From: JAWKRB01 sp041389885
GTDB lineage: Bacteria; Myxococcota_A; Polyangia; Polyangiales; Ga0077539
NCBI GenBank assembly: GCA_041389885.1
Contig: JAWKRB010000034.1
Location: 20,653 to 84,652, forward strand
Length of the DNA: 64,000 nucleotides
Reading direction: 5' to 3'
Below the pieces are notes generated by a model, which saw only the letters and a program-made list of their open reading frames with translations, did no database searches and had not been told where the DNA came from. Made by a program: the position numbers and the translations under genes. Shown here one piece after another: positions 8,483 through 16,100 of the stretch (position 1 is its first letter; every line of letters starts with the position of its first letter).

Positions 8483-9573
8483 GCCTGCGCCTTGGGGCGC
8501 TCGCGCTCTCGCCTGGCGGGCGCGTCGGGCTTCTCGTCGGCCTTCGCCGCGCCCGCCTCGGCCGCCCCGGGTCGCTGAATCGAGTGCTTGGCCAGCACCT
8601 CCGCCTCGATCTTGGTCATCACGTCGGGGTGCTCCTCGAGCCACGTCTTCGCCTGCTCGCGCCCCTGGCCGATGCGCTCGCCCTTGTACGAGTACCACGC
8701 GCCGCTCTTCTCGACGATGCCGGCCTCGGCCCCCACGTCGAGGAGGTCGCCGGTGCGCGAGATGCCGAGGCCGTAGAGGATGTCGAACTCGACCTCGCGA
8801 AACGGCGCCGCGAGCTTGTTCTTCACGACCTTCACCTTGGTGCGGTTGCCCACCACCTGGTCGCCGCTCTTGAGCGCGCCCACGCGGCGCACGTCGAGGC
8901 GCATCGAGGCGTAGAACTTCAGCGCGTTGCCGCCCGTCGTGGTCTCGGGGTTGCCGAACATCACGCCGATCTTCATGCGGATCTGGTTGATGAACACCAG
9001 CAGCGTGTGCGAGCGGTGCACCGACGCGGTGAGCTTGCGCAGCGCCTGCGACATCAGCCTCGCCTGGAGGCCCGGCAGCTGCTCGCCCATCTCGCCCTCG
9101 ATCTCGCTCTTCGGCACCAGCGCCGCGACCGAGTCGATGACCACGATGTCGACGGCGCCCGAGCGCACGAGCATGTCGGCGATCTCGAGGGCCTGCTCGC
9201 CGTTGTCGGGCTGCGAGACCAGCAGGTCGTCGACCTTCACCCCGAGCCGGCGCGCGTAGGTGACGTCGAGGGCGTGCTCGGCGTCGATGAAGGCCGCCAC
9301 GCCGCCCGCGCGCTGCGCCTCGGCGATGGCGTGGAGCGTGAGGGTGGTCTTGCCCGACGACTCAGGGCCGTAGATCTCGATGATGCGCCCGCGGGGATAG
9401 CCCCCGAGCCCCAGCGCCACGTCGAGGGAGATCGACCCCGACGAGATCAGGGAGATCGGCTGCGACTCCTTGTTCGTGCCGTCGAGGCGCATGACCGCGC
9501 CCTTGCCGTACTGCTTCTCGATCCCGAGGAGCGCGAGCTCCAGTGCCTTCTTGCGGTTCTCGTCCACGGTCAT
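8479..9573 (-). CDS. recA: Recombinase A
   Basis: 364 residues from ATG 9573. Walker A is GPESSGKT (69-76), followed by FIDAEHALD, the L1 loop PKSEIEGEMGEQLPGLQARL, the L2 loop FINQIRMKIGVMFGNPETTTGGNALKFYAS (shown here by position about 200-230), and a Lys/Glu/Ala-rich tail. RecA forms filaments on single-stranded DNA, drives strand exchange and stimulates LexA-type autocleavage. A promoter candidate lies immediately upstream. The 3' end overlaps the next lipoprotein start by 4 nt. Confidence 0.98.
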   Translation of the reverse strand: MTVDENRKKALELALLGIEKQYGKGAVMRLDGTNKESQPISLISSGSISLDVALGLGGYPRGRIIEIYGPESSGKTTLTLHAIAEAQRAGGVAAFIDAEHALDVTYARRLGVKVDDLLVSQPDNGEQALEIADMLVRSGAVDIVVIDSVAALVPKSEIEGEMGEQLPGLQARLMSQALRKLTASVHRSHTLLVFINQIRMKIGVMFGNPETTTGGNALKFYASMRLDVRRVGALKSGDQVVGNRTKVKVVKNKLAAPFREVEFDILYGLGISRTGDLLDVGAEAGIVEKSGAWYSYKGERIGQGREQAKTWLEEHPDVMTKIEAEVLAKHSIQRPGAAEAGAAKADEKPDAPARRERERPKAQA

Positions 9574-9634
9574 GTCCTCCGGTGAAAGTCTCGATCACGG
9601 GTGCGTGCCCTCTGCACCGCCGCGCCGCAGAGCA

Positions 9635-9663
9635 TGTATGCACCCACACTGAACACATGACAA
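9635..9663 (-). promoter_or_regulatory. Putative recA promoter
   Basis: On the minus strand TTGTCA (9663-9658), a 17-nt spacer, then CATACA (9640-9635), 62 nt upstream of the recA ATG. Spacing is ideal for sigma-70. It suggests that recA has its own promoter within the cinA-thpR-recA run. Confidence 0.55.
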
Positions 9664-9664
9664 G

Positions 9665-9698
9665 CACCCGGCCGCCACCGGGTGACATTGTCTGTCAC
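9665..9698. promoter_or_regulatory. Two adjacent inverted repeats upstream of the recA promoter
   Basis: CACCCGG (9665-9671) pairs with CCGGGTG (9678-9684). Overlapping it, GTGACA (9682-9687) pairs with TGTCAC (9693-9698) over a 5-nt spacer. The second covers the thpR stop codon and sits just 5' of the recA -35 box. Either could be a weak thpR terminator or an operator for damage control of recA; neither resembles a consensus I can name. Confidence 0.4.
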
Positions 9699-10291
9699 GA
9701 CGGAGGGGCGGGCGCGGGCGCGCGCGGCGGGGCGGTCAGCGAAAAGCGTGCGAGTACGGGTGGTTCGAGGTTCGGGCGGGCTCGGTCACCGCGGTAGAGC
9801 ACCAGCTCGTGGACCGTCGAGGCCCCGAGGTCGGCGGGCGCGGCGAAGAGCTCGCGCGCCGCGCCGTTCGCGCGGCGAACGCGGGCGATCAGCACCCTCG
9901 GCGGCGGCGGCGGCGGGGCGAAGCCCAGCGATTCGAGGCGTCGCGCGAGGTCGTCGGCGAGAGACTCCAGGAGCTCCCCGCCCTGGTGCACCCCGACGGC
10001 GAGGTGCGTCGGCGAGGCGTCGTCGGGGCCCGCGCGCAACCCGCCGAGCTGGAGCTTGAAGGGGCCGCGCTGCCTCGCGGTCTCGGCGAGCGCGTCGACC
10101 ACGGGCGACACCAGGCCCAGGTCGATCTCGCCGAGCACCGCCAGCGTCGCGTGCAGGGCGGGCGGCGAGACGAAATCGGCCTCCCAGCCCTTCTCGGCGC
10201 AGGCCCGGCGCACCGACGCCGACAGCGCCGCGAGCCGCCGCGTGAGCTGCAGGTCGAAGAGGCACGCCGCGTAGACCCGAACCGTCTCCAC
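9695..10291 (-). CDS. thpR: ThpR-like 2',3'-cyclic-nucleotide 2'-phosphodiesterase/2'-5' RNA ligase family protein
   Basis: 198 residues from GTG 10291, 4 nt after the cinA stop. The 2H-phosphoesterase fold is seen in VYAACLFD, LHATLAVLG (first HxT motif, residues 47-49) and the C-terminal STVHELVLYRG, which matches the usual ending of ThpR. The second HxT motif, expected near residue 133 before an ARV segment, reads RVLIARV, so the second catalytic His is missing. Family members hydrolyse RNA 2',3'-cyclic phosphates in vitro; activity here is doubtful. Confidence 0.8.
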   Translation of the reverse strand: METVRVYAACLFDLQLTRRLAALSASVRRACAEKGWEADFVSPPALHATLAVLGEIDLGLVSPVVDALAETARQRGPFKLQLGGLRAGPDDASPTHLAVGVHQGGELLESLADDLARRLESLGFAPPPPPPRVLIARVRRANGAARELFAAPADLGASTVHELVLYRGDRARPNLEPPVLARFSLTAPPRAPAPAPPS

Positions 10292-10295
10292 GCGC

Positions 10296-11558
10296 TCAGC
10301 CGCAGTCTGCCGGGAGCCGCGCGGGCAGCCGCCCCCTGCACTGCGCCCGCACCATCTCGAGCGCCAGGTAGGCCGCCTGCCGCTGCACCGCCGCGCGGTC
10401 GCCCGAGAACCTGCGCTCCACCGCCTCGACGCCGCCCTCGGTGGCGAGCGCGAAATACACCGTGCCCACCGGGCGCTCGGCGGAGCCTCCGGTGGGGCCC
10501 GCCACGCCGCTGACCGACACCGCGATGTCGGCGCCGCTCACCCGACGCGCGCCCCGCGCCATCGCGCGCACGCACTCCATCGACACCGCGCCGTGGCCCC
10601 GCAAGAGCTCCGGCTCGACGCCGAGCACCCGCTCCTTCGCGGCGTTGGCGTAGGTCACCGCGTCGAGCAGGAGGTAGTCGCTCGAGCCCGGCACCGCGGT
10701 GAGCATCGCGCCGATGAGCCCGCCCGTGCAGCTCTCGGCCACCGCGAGGGTGTACCCGCGCGCGCGCAGCCCGCGCCCCACCGCCGCGGCGAAGGTCTCG
10801 TCGTCCTCGCCGAAGACCGCGTCGCCGAGGGCGGCGCGCAGCTCCGAGGCCGCGGCGTCGACCCGCACCCGCGCCGCGGAGGGCGGGGCGTCGCGGACGA
10901 TCACCCGCACGTCGACCTCGGGGTGCACGGGGCGCAGCGCGAAGGACACGTCTTCGAAGCGCGCCTCGACGCCGCGGACCTTCTCCACCAGGGTCGCCTC
11001 GTCGACGCCGTAGGTGCGCAGCACGCGGGTGGCGCCGCGGGGCGAGGCCGCGCCCAGGAGGTGCCGCGCGAGGACCTCGTCGGCGGCGCGCTCCGCCGCG
11101 TCGGGGGTGCCCGGGAGCACGTACACCGCGCAGTCGTTGAGGGTGACGCGAAAGGTCGGCGCGAGGTCGTCGGAGACGCTGAGGATCTCGGCCCCCTCGG
11201 GCACCTCGGCGCGCCGGTCGAGGGGGTGCGCGGCGTCGGGGTCGGCGCCCGCGCGGCGACGCAGGTCGTGGAGCGTGGACTCGTGCGAGACCACCGAGAC
11301 GCCCAGGGCCCGCGCGACCGCGGCGATGGTGTGGTCGTCGCTCGCGGCGCCGGTGCCGCCGGTGGTCACCAGCACCTTCGCGCCGCGGGCGAGGTGGGCG
11401 ACGGCCGCGGCGATGCGCTCGAGGTCGTCGTCGACGCAGCAGAGCCCGCTGATCTCAAAGCCCATGGCCGTGAGCCGCGAGGCGAGGAGGGGACCGTTGC
11501 GGTCGACCACCTCGCCACGCGTGAGCTCCGTCCCGATCGAGAGGATCGCTGCCACCAT
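10296..11558 (-). CDS. cinA: CinA, nicotinamide-nucleotide amidohydrolase family
   Basis: 420 residues from ATG 11558. The N-terminal MogA/MoeA-like domain shows AILSIGTELTRGEVVDRN and VLVTTGGTGAASDDHT; the C-terminal PncC domain shows AVAESCTGGLIGAMLTAVPGSS-type sequence, YANAAKERVLGV and SGVAGPTGG. The protein deamidates NMN in pyridine-nucleotide recycling and often also has ADP-ribose pyrophosphatase activity. The cinA-recA linkage is widespread; here thpR lies between them. Confidence 0.95.
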   Translation of the reverse strand: MVAAILSIGTELTRGEVVDRNGPLLASRLTAMGFEISGLCCVDDDLERIAAAVAHLARGAKVLVTTGGTGAASDDHTIAAVARALGVSVVSHESTLHDLRRRAGADPDAAHPLDRRAEVPEGAEILSVSDDLAPTFRVTLNDCAVYVLPGTPDAAERAADEVLARHLLGAASPRGATRVLRTYGVDEATLVEKVRGVEARFEDVSFALRPVHPEVDVRVIVRDAPPSAARVRVDAAASELRAALGDAVFGEDDETFAAAVGRGLRARGYTLAVAESCTGGLIGAMLTAVPGSSDYLLLDAVTYANAAKERVLGVEPELLRGHGAVSMECVRAMARGARRVSGADIAVSVSGVAGPTGGSAERPVGTVYFALATEGGVEAVERRFSGDRAAVQRQAAYLALEMVRAQCRGRLPARLPADCG

Positions 11559-11632
11559 GTGCGGGACCCGCGACGGTACGGAACGCCCTCGGCCGCGGTC
11601 AAGTACCCCACGACCGTACTACCCTCCGGGGT

Positions 11633-11794
11633 ATGCGCGCCCTCGCGTGGCTCCTGCTCGCGGCCTCGGTCCTCGGGTGCCCTCTCAACCGGGTGCACTG
11701 CGCGCCGGGCTACACCCCGGTCTGCCAGTCGGGCTCGACGCACGGCACGCGCTGCGTCTGCGAGCCGCCCCCGCGCTACCGCGACGAGCACTGA
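11633..11794 (+). CDS. Tiny Cys-rich lipoprotein (53 residues)
   Basis: ATG 11633 to TGA 11794. MRALAWLLLAASVLGC is a clear lipobox with Cys at 16, and the mature 38 residues hold four more Cys (HCAPGYTPVC and RCVCEPPP), enough for two disulphides. It reads divergently from cinA and ends one nucleotide before the convergent cytochrome gene stop. No family recognised; the signal peptide and base composition support a real gene. Confidence 0.65.
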   Translation: MRALAWLLLAASVLGCPLNRVHCAPGYTPVCQSGSTHGTRCVCEPPPRYRDEH

Positions 11795-11795
11795 G

Positions 11796-13058
11796 CTACC
11801 GGGTCGAGAGAAACCCCACGAGCGCCTCGCGCGCCTCGCCCGAGAGCTCCAACCCGAAGGCGTGCCCGGGGATCGCGCCGACGCCGCGTCGTCCGCCCGC
11901 GTATCCCGGGTCGAGGCGGCGCGGGTCGAGGAGCGCTTCGAGGTCGCGCGCCGCGCCGTCGTGCAGCAGCCCCCGCCGCGCGCCCACGCCCCGCAGCGAC
12001 GGGACCCGGTACGACCCCGTCCCGCGCTCGACCGAGCGCGCGATCGCGGGGTCGGTGCCCACCTCGTCCGCGGCGACGAGCCCGCCGCTCATCCCTTCTC
12101 CCGCGTGGCAGCGGGCGCACCGCTCGGCGAAGACCCGCGCGCCATCCCCTTGCGCTGCAGTGGTTTGCATCGCATCGCCGAGGCCGTAGAGGTACACCGC
12201 GAGGCCCGCGGCGACCTCCCTGGGCGGGCGCACCGCCCCGTGCAGCGAGGTGATCAGCAGGGTCTCGACGCGCACCGCGAGCGAGGCCAGCGAGCGCTGC
12301 TCGACGGCGCCCGCGCGGTGGAGAAACCGCTGAAAGCGCACGGGGCGCAGGTCGGGGATCGCCACGGGCTCGCTCCCGTCGCCGGTGGTGACATCGACGC
12401 GCCCGGGTCCCCAGGCGCGGAGCCTCGCGGCGAGGGAGGGGTCGGCGACGTCGCGGGCCGAGAGCGCGCCCAGGTCGAGGCGGTCGTTGGCGAGCCCCGG
12501 CGCGAGGGACCCGTCGGCGAGGCGCCCCGCGTGGCACGCCGCGCAGCTCAGGGCGACGCCGTCCCCGCCGTCGGGCAGGCGCACGCGCAGGAGGCCGACG
12601 AGCGCGCCCCCTTCGCGCGAGAAGCCCGCGGCCTCGAGGCGATCGGGCTCCGAGGTCGCGCGGGCCACGGCGTCGGGCGCGAGCTGCGCGGGGTAGCGCC
12701 AGAACGCCCGCTCGCCCAGGGCGCGGAGCGCGGCGAGGTCGCCCCGCGTCGCCTCGGGCGCGACCCCCAGCGGGCGCGCGGGCTCGGAGACCTCGCCGCC
12801 CTCCCGGAGGGGCGCGGCGGGCGGGTCCCACACGGGCAGCGCGGACCAGTCCTGGGCGTCGCCCGTCGCGTAGCGCCGCAGCCGGAGCTGCGCGTAGGGG
12901 GTCTGCGGCGCGACCAGCGAGCGCACGAGGGTCTCTCGGCGAAACCCCGGGTCGTCGAGGTACCGGGAGATCTCATCGGGGCCCTCGCCCGCGGCGCCGC
13001 ACCCCAGCAGCGCCGCCGCGGCGATCAGCCCGCGCAGGCGCTGTTGCTGCAGCGCCAT
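11796..13058 (-). CDS. Diheme c-type cytochrome lipoprotein
   Basis: 420 residues from ATG 13058. Lipobox ALLGC puts the lipid Cys at 20. Two haem sites are visible: CAACH at 172-176 and CARCH at 314-318, the second in a canonical class-I domain (GARVFAERCARCHAGEGMSGG) with SYRVPSLRGVGARRGLLHDG after it. The layout resembles diheme cytochrome c peroxidase/MauG-like or di-haem oxidoreductase proteins. It is anchored in the envelope; electron partners are not evident. The upstream Cys-rich lipoprotein gene overlaps its start by 34 nt, so the two are probably co-translated. Confidence 0.88.
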   Translation of the reverse strand: MALQQQRLRGLIAAAALLGCGAAGEGPDEISRYLDDPGFRRETLVRSLVAPQTPYAQLRLRRYATGDAQDWSALPVWDPPAAPLREGGEVSEPARPLGVAPEATRGDLAALRALGERAFWRYPAQLAPDAVARATSEPDRLEAAGFSREGGALVGLLRVRLPDGGDGVALSCAACHAGRLADGSLAPGLANDRLDLGALSARDVADPSLAARLRAWGPGRVDVTTGDGSEPVAIPDLRPVRFQRFLHRAGAVEQRSLASLAVRVETLLITSLHGAVRPPREVAAGLAVYLYGLGDAMQTTAAQGDGARVFAERCARCHAGEGMSGGLVAADEVGTDPAIARSVERGTGSYRVPSLRGVGARRGLLHDGAARDLEALLDPRRLDPGYAGGRRGVGAIPGHAFGLELSGEAREALVGFLSTR

Positions 13059-13684
13059 CGCCCCACCTCCGGCGCGTACATGCAGTACGGGCGCTGGCCG
13101 AGAAAGCCGGCGTCGGCGCCGGCGCAGTCCTCGTCGTCGACGCACTCGTCCTGCGGCGTGTGGCAGCGGTAGCCCACGACGCCGCTGTAGTCCCCGCAAG
13201 AGCCGAAGGTCGGGGAGCAGTAGCCCCCGGCGCCGCAGTCGGCGTCGACCTGACAATTGCCCCCGAGGCACACGTTCGCGCCCGAGGCGCCGCGGGTCGC
13301 GAGGCGGCACGCGCAGGGGCCGCCCGTGGTGCAGTCCGAGTCGCTGGCGCAGGTGTCGTAGTTGCAGCGGCAGCCGTCGTGGGGGTTGCCCACGCAGCGT
13401 CCGTTGGTCCCCTCGGTGCACTCGCGGTCGGCGCTGCACATGTTGGGCGCGCCGCTCCCGAGGCTGTCGCAGCTCGAGGGGGGCCGGGTCGGCGAGCAGG
13501 CCTCCCGCGACGCGCGGTGCCGCAGCGGCACCCGCCCCGGCGGCGCGTCCAGGGTGACCGGAACATCCCGCGCCAGAGGAACATCACTCCCCGGCGGCAC
13601 GTCCGTCGCTGGCTGCACCGTGGCCCCGCACGCCGCCGAGAGCGCGACCGGGAGCAAGAAGAGAAGGCCCGCGTGTGAACTCAT
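13025..13684 (-). CDS. Cys-rich lipoprotein upstream of diheme cytochrome
   Basis: 219 residues from ATG 13684 (MSSHAGLLFLLPVALSAAC, lipid Cys at 19). After a Pro/Val/Asp linker there are repeated modules such as CSADRECTEG, CASDSDCTTGGPC, CQVDADCGAGGYC and CVDDEDCAG, the xADxDC pattern common in myxobacterial surface proteins. The reading frame runs 34 nt into the cytochrome gene in another frame, which argues for translational coupling. Role unknown. Confidence 0.8.
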   Translation of the reverse strand: MSSHAGLLFLLPVALSAACGATVQPATDVPPGSDVPLARDVPVTLDAPPGRVPLRHRASREACSPTRPPSSCDSLGSGAPNMCSADRECTEGTNGRCVGNPHDGCRCNYDTCASDSDCTTGGPCACRLATRGASGANVCLGGNCQVDADCGAGGYCSPTFGSCGDYSGVVGYRCHTPQDECVDDEDCAGADAGFLGQRPYCMYAPEVGRWRCSNSACAG

Positions 13685-13887
13685 GGCTCGACCAGTGTGC
13701 ACACGAAATGCCAGCGGCGCGCGTCAGGCCCTCGCGGGGGCTCCGAGTCCCTCCCCCAGACGCCCACTCTGGCACAGGTCGCGACCGCGGCGCCCTGGGG
13801 GGTCCCCCACGCCGATCCCTGCGATTTTCCATACACCTCGCGGTCGATCCTTGACCCGCTCGCGAATTCGTCCGCACGCTGGCGGGC

Positions 13888-15285
13888 ATGACAGAGGCGC
13901 GCATGGGGCCGCTCGCGAGGGGATCGGCGTGGGTCTTCGCCCAGACCCACGCGGACGCGATGTCCCGCGTCGAGGCGATCCCCGGCCCGACGCCGCGCTT
14001 TCCCCTCGGGAACCTCGGAGACTTCGTGGGCAAGAGGCCCTGGGAGGTGCTCGCGGCGTACGTCCGCGACGCCGACAGCGAGGTGATCTGTTGGTGGTGG
14101 GGCGGCGAGCCCGTGGTCACCCCGGCCACCCCCGAGGCCGCCGAGGCCGTGCTGGTCTCGCAAGAGCGTGACTTCTACAAAGACGCCCCGCGCCGGGCCC
14201 TCGCGCCGCTGCTCACCAGCGTCGAGCCCTTTCTCGCCAATCCCCCGGAGTGGGAGCGGGTGCGCGCGCGGAGCCTCTTCGCGCTGCCGGGGATGCGAGG
14301 GTGGCTCGACGCGCAGGTCCCCCGCTTCGCGCGGCGGGCGCGGGCGCGCTTCGACGCGCTGCGCGGCGGCGGCGGCGAGGACGCGCTGAACCTCCTGCGC
14401 CGCATGACCTTCGACGCGTTCACGGAGATGGCCGTGGGCGAGGTCTTCGACGACGGCGCCTACGACGACATGCTCGTGATGGCCCGGGTCTGCGACGCGC
14501 GCATGTCCGCGCTCGGCGACATCGACGAGGGCATCCGCGACGACGCCTTCGGCCGCGCCCGCGACGCCCTCCGCGGGCGGATCTCGGGGTGCGTCGCGAG
14601 GGCGCGGCGGGACGGCGTCGCCGGGCGCGGAGACCTCCTCGCCCACGCCGTCTCGCAGGGCGCGGCGCTCGGCGACGACGAGCTCCCCGACGCCCTGGCG
14701 AACCTGTATTTCTCGGGGCTGTTCTCGACCTCGTCGGCGCTGCTGAGCACCCTCTGGGCGCTCACGAACCACCCCGAGTCGGCGGGCGCCGCGCGCGAGG
14801 CGGTGCGCGCCCTCCCGAGGGGCTGGACCGCAGGATCTCTGGAGTCTCTGGGCGCGCTCGACGCGGTGATTCGCGAGGCGACGAGGCTCACGCCGCCGGT
14901 GCCGGTGTACCTCCGGGCGAGCGACCCGAGCCGCGAGGTGCGCCTGGCGGGCTACGCGCTGCCCCCCAACACGCGGGTCTTTCTCTCGAACTACGCCCTG
15001 CACCGCGACCCTCGCACCTGGCAAGACCCCGACGAATTCAAGCCCGCGCGGTGGAGCGACGCCGTGCGCGCCTCGATCCCCTACGGCCACAAGAGCTTCT
15101 GGCCCTTCGGGCAGGGTCGGCGGGTCTGCGCGGGGCAGTCCATCGCGCTGGCCTACGTGCGCGCGGTCGCCGCCGAGAGCCTGCTCGGCGCGCCGGTGCG
15201 CGTGGGCGCCGGGCGCGCGGCCGTGGCCGAGACCTTCTTCGCCTGCGCCTCCCTCGACGGTCTTGAGGTCGTGGTGCCGCGATGA
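13888..15285 (+). CDS. Cytochrome P450
   Basis: 465 residues from ATG 13888. The haem-ligand loop FGQGRRVCAGQSIA (Cys 414), the ExxR of helix K (IREATRL, near 330) and the PERF-like segment (DEFKPARWSD) are all present. In helix I the expected acid-alcohol motif (AGxE/DTT) reads SGLFSTS (276-282), so the acid is replaced by Phe 279. The closest general type is the bacterial fatty-acid/terpenoid hydroxylase group. Its stop overlaps the next gene's ATG (ATGA), indicating coupling to the desaturase. No dedicated ferredoxin or reductase is adjacent. Confidence 0.95.
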   Translation: MTEARMGPLARGSAWVFAQTHADAMSRVEAIPGPTPRFPLGNLGDFVGKRPWEVLAAYVRDADSEVICWWWGGEPVVTPATPEAAEAVLVSQERDFYKDAPRRALAPLLTSVEPFLANPPEWERVRARSLFALPGMRGWLDAQVPRFARRARARFDALRGGGGEDALNLLRRMTFDAFTEMAVGEVFDDGAYDDMLVMARVCDARMSALGDIDEGIRDDAFGRARDALRGRISGCVARARRDGVAGRGDLLAHAVSQGAALGDDELPDALANLYFSGLFSTSSALLSTLWALTNHPESAGAAREAVRALPRGWTAGSLESLGALDAVIREATRLTPPVPVYLRASDPSREVRLAGYALPPNTRVFLSNYALHRDPRTWQDPDEFKPARWSDAVRASIPYGHKSFWPFGQGRRVCAGQSIALAYVRAVAAESLLGAPVRVGAGRAAVAETFFACASLDGLEVVVPR

Positions 15286-16100
15286 GCCGGGCGCCCTCGC
15301 TCGAGGCGGATCTCTCGACGTCTCCGCGGGTCGCGTGGCCCACGGTCGCGCTCACGGGACTCGTCGTCGGCTGCGCCCTGGCCGGCGCCCTCGCCGCGGC
15401 GAGCCAGCGCGTCGCCCTCGCCGCGGGGTGCGTGTTCGTCGCGGGGTGGTGCGGCTTCACGGTGCTCCACGAGGCCGCGCACGGGAACGTCTGCCGCGCC
15501 CGCTGGGCCAACGCCCTCGCGGGCGAGCTCGCCGCGTCGGTGCTGCTGTGCCGCTTCCTCGCGTTTCGGCAGATCCACCAGCGGCACCACCGCTTCACCA
15601 ACGACCCCGCGCGAGACCCCGACCGCTTCTCGGGCGACGGCCCCGCGTGGCAGCGACCGCTGCGCCTCGCGGTCACCGACCTGCACTATTACTTCGAGTT
15701 CGAGCCCCGCGCGCTGCGCGCGTCTCGGGCCGAGTCGTCTCTCTCGAACGTCAGCGCCGCGGCGCTCGTCGCGACCCTGGCGGCGCTCGTCGCGACCGGA
15801 CACGGGCCGGAGCTTCTGCTCGCGTGGGCGCTGCCCATTCGCCTCGCGATGTTCTGCGCCGCCCTCTTCGTCGACTACGTGCCCCACATGCGCCCGCACG
15901 CGCCGCCGCGCAGCGCGCACGCCCTCGCCCACACCGCGCAGACGGCCCCGTCGCCCCTCGTCGACGCGCTGTCGCTCTGCCACTCGCACCACCTGCTGCA
16001 CCACCTCTGGCCGCGCGTCCCGTTCTACCGGCTGCCCGAGGCGTGGAGGCGCCACGGCGACGCGCTCCGCGCGCAGGGCGCGACGGTTCGATGGGGCTGA
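15282..16100 (+). CDS. Fatty-acid desaturase / hydroxylase-type diiron membrane enzyme
   Basis: 272 residues. Three His boxes typical of the membrane diiron superfamily are visible: HEAAH (63-67), HQRHH (about 99-103) and HHLLHH (about 236-241, in HHLLHHLWPRVPFYRLPEAW). Four hydrophobic segments separate them. The last box resembles those of short fatty-acid desaturases and of carotenoid ring hydroxylases, so the substrate cannot be fixed. The start overlaps the P450 stop by 4 nt and the stop overlaps the NFACT start by 10 nt. Confidence 0.85.
   Translation: MSRAPSLEADLSTSPRVAWPTVALTGLVVGCALAGALAAASQRVALAAGCVFVAGWCGFTVLHEAAHGNVCRARWANALAGELAASVLLCRFLAFRQIHQRHHRFTNDPARDPDRFSGDGPAWQRPLRLAVTDLHYYFEFEPRALRASRAESSLSNVSAAALVATLAALVATGHGPELLLAWALPIRLAMFCAALFVDYVPHMRPHAPPRSAHALAHTAQTAPSPLVDALSLCHSHHLLHHLWPRVPFYRLPEAWRRHGDALRAQGATVRWG

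Noticed and set aside
13888..16100. Carotenoid cluster based on the P450 and His-box enzyme
   Set aside because: No phytoene synthase, desaturase or cyclase is nearby, and the His boxes are also found in ordinary fatty-acid desaturases.
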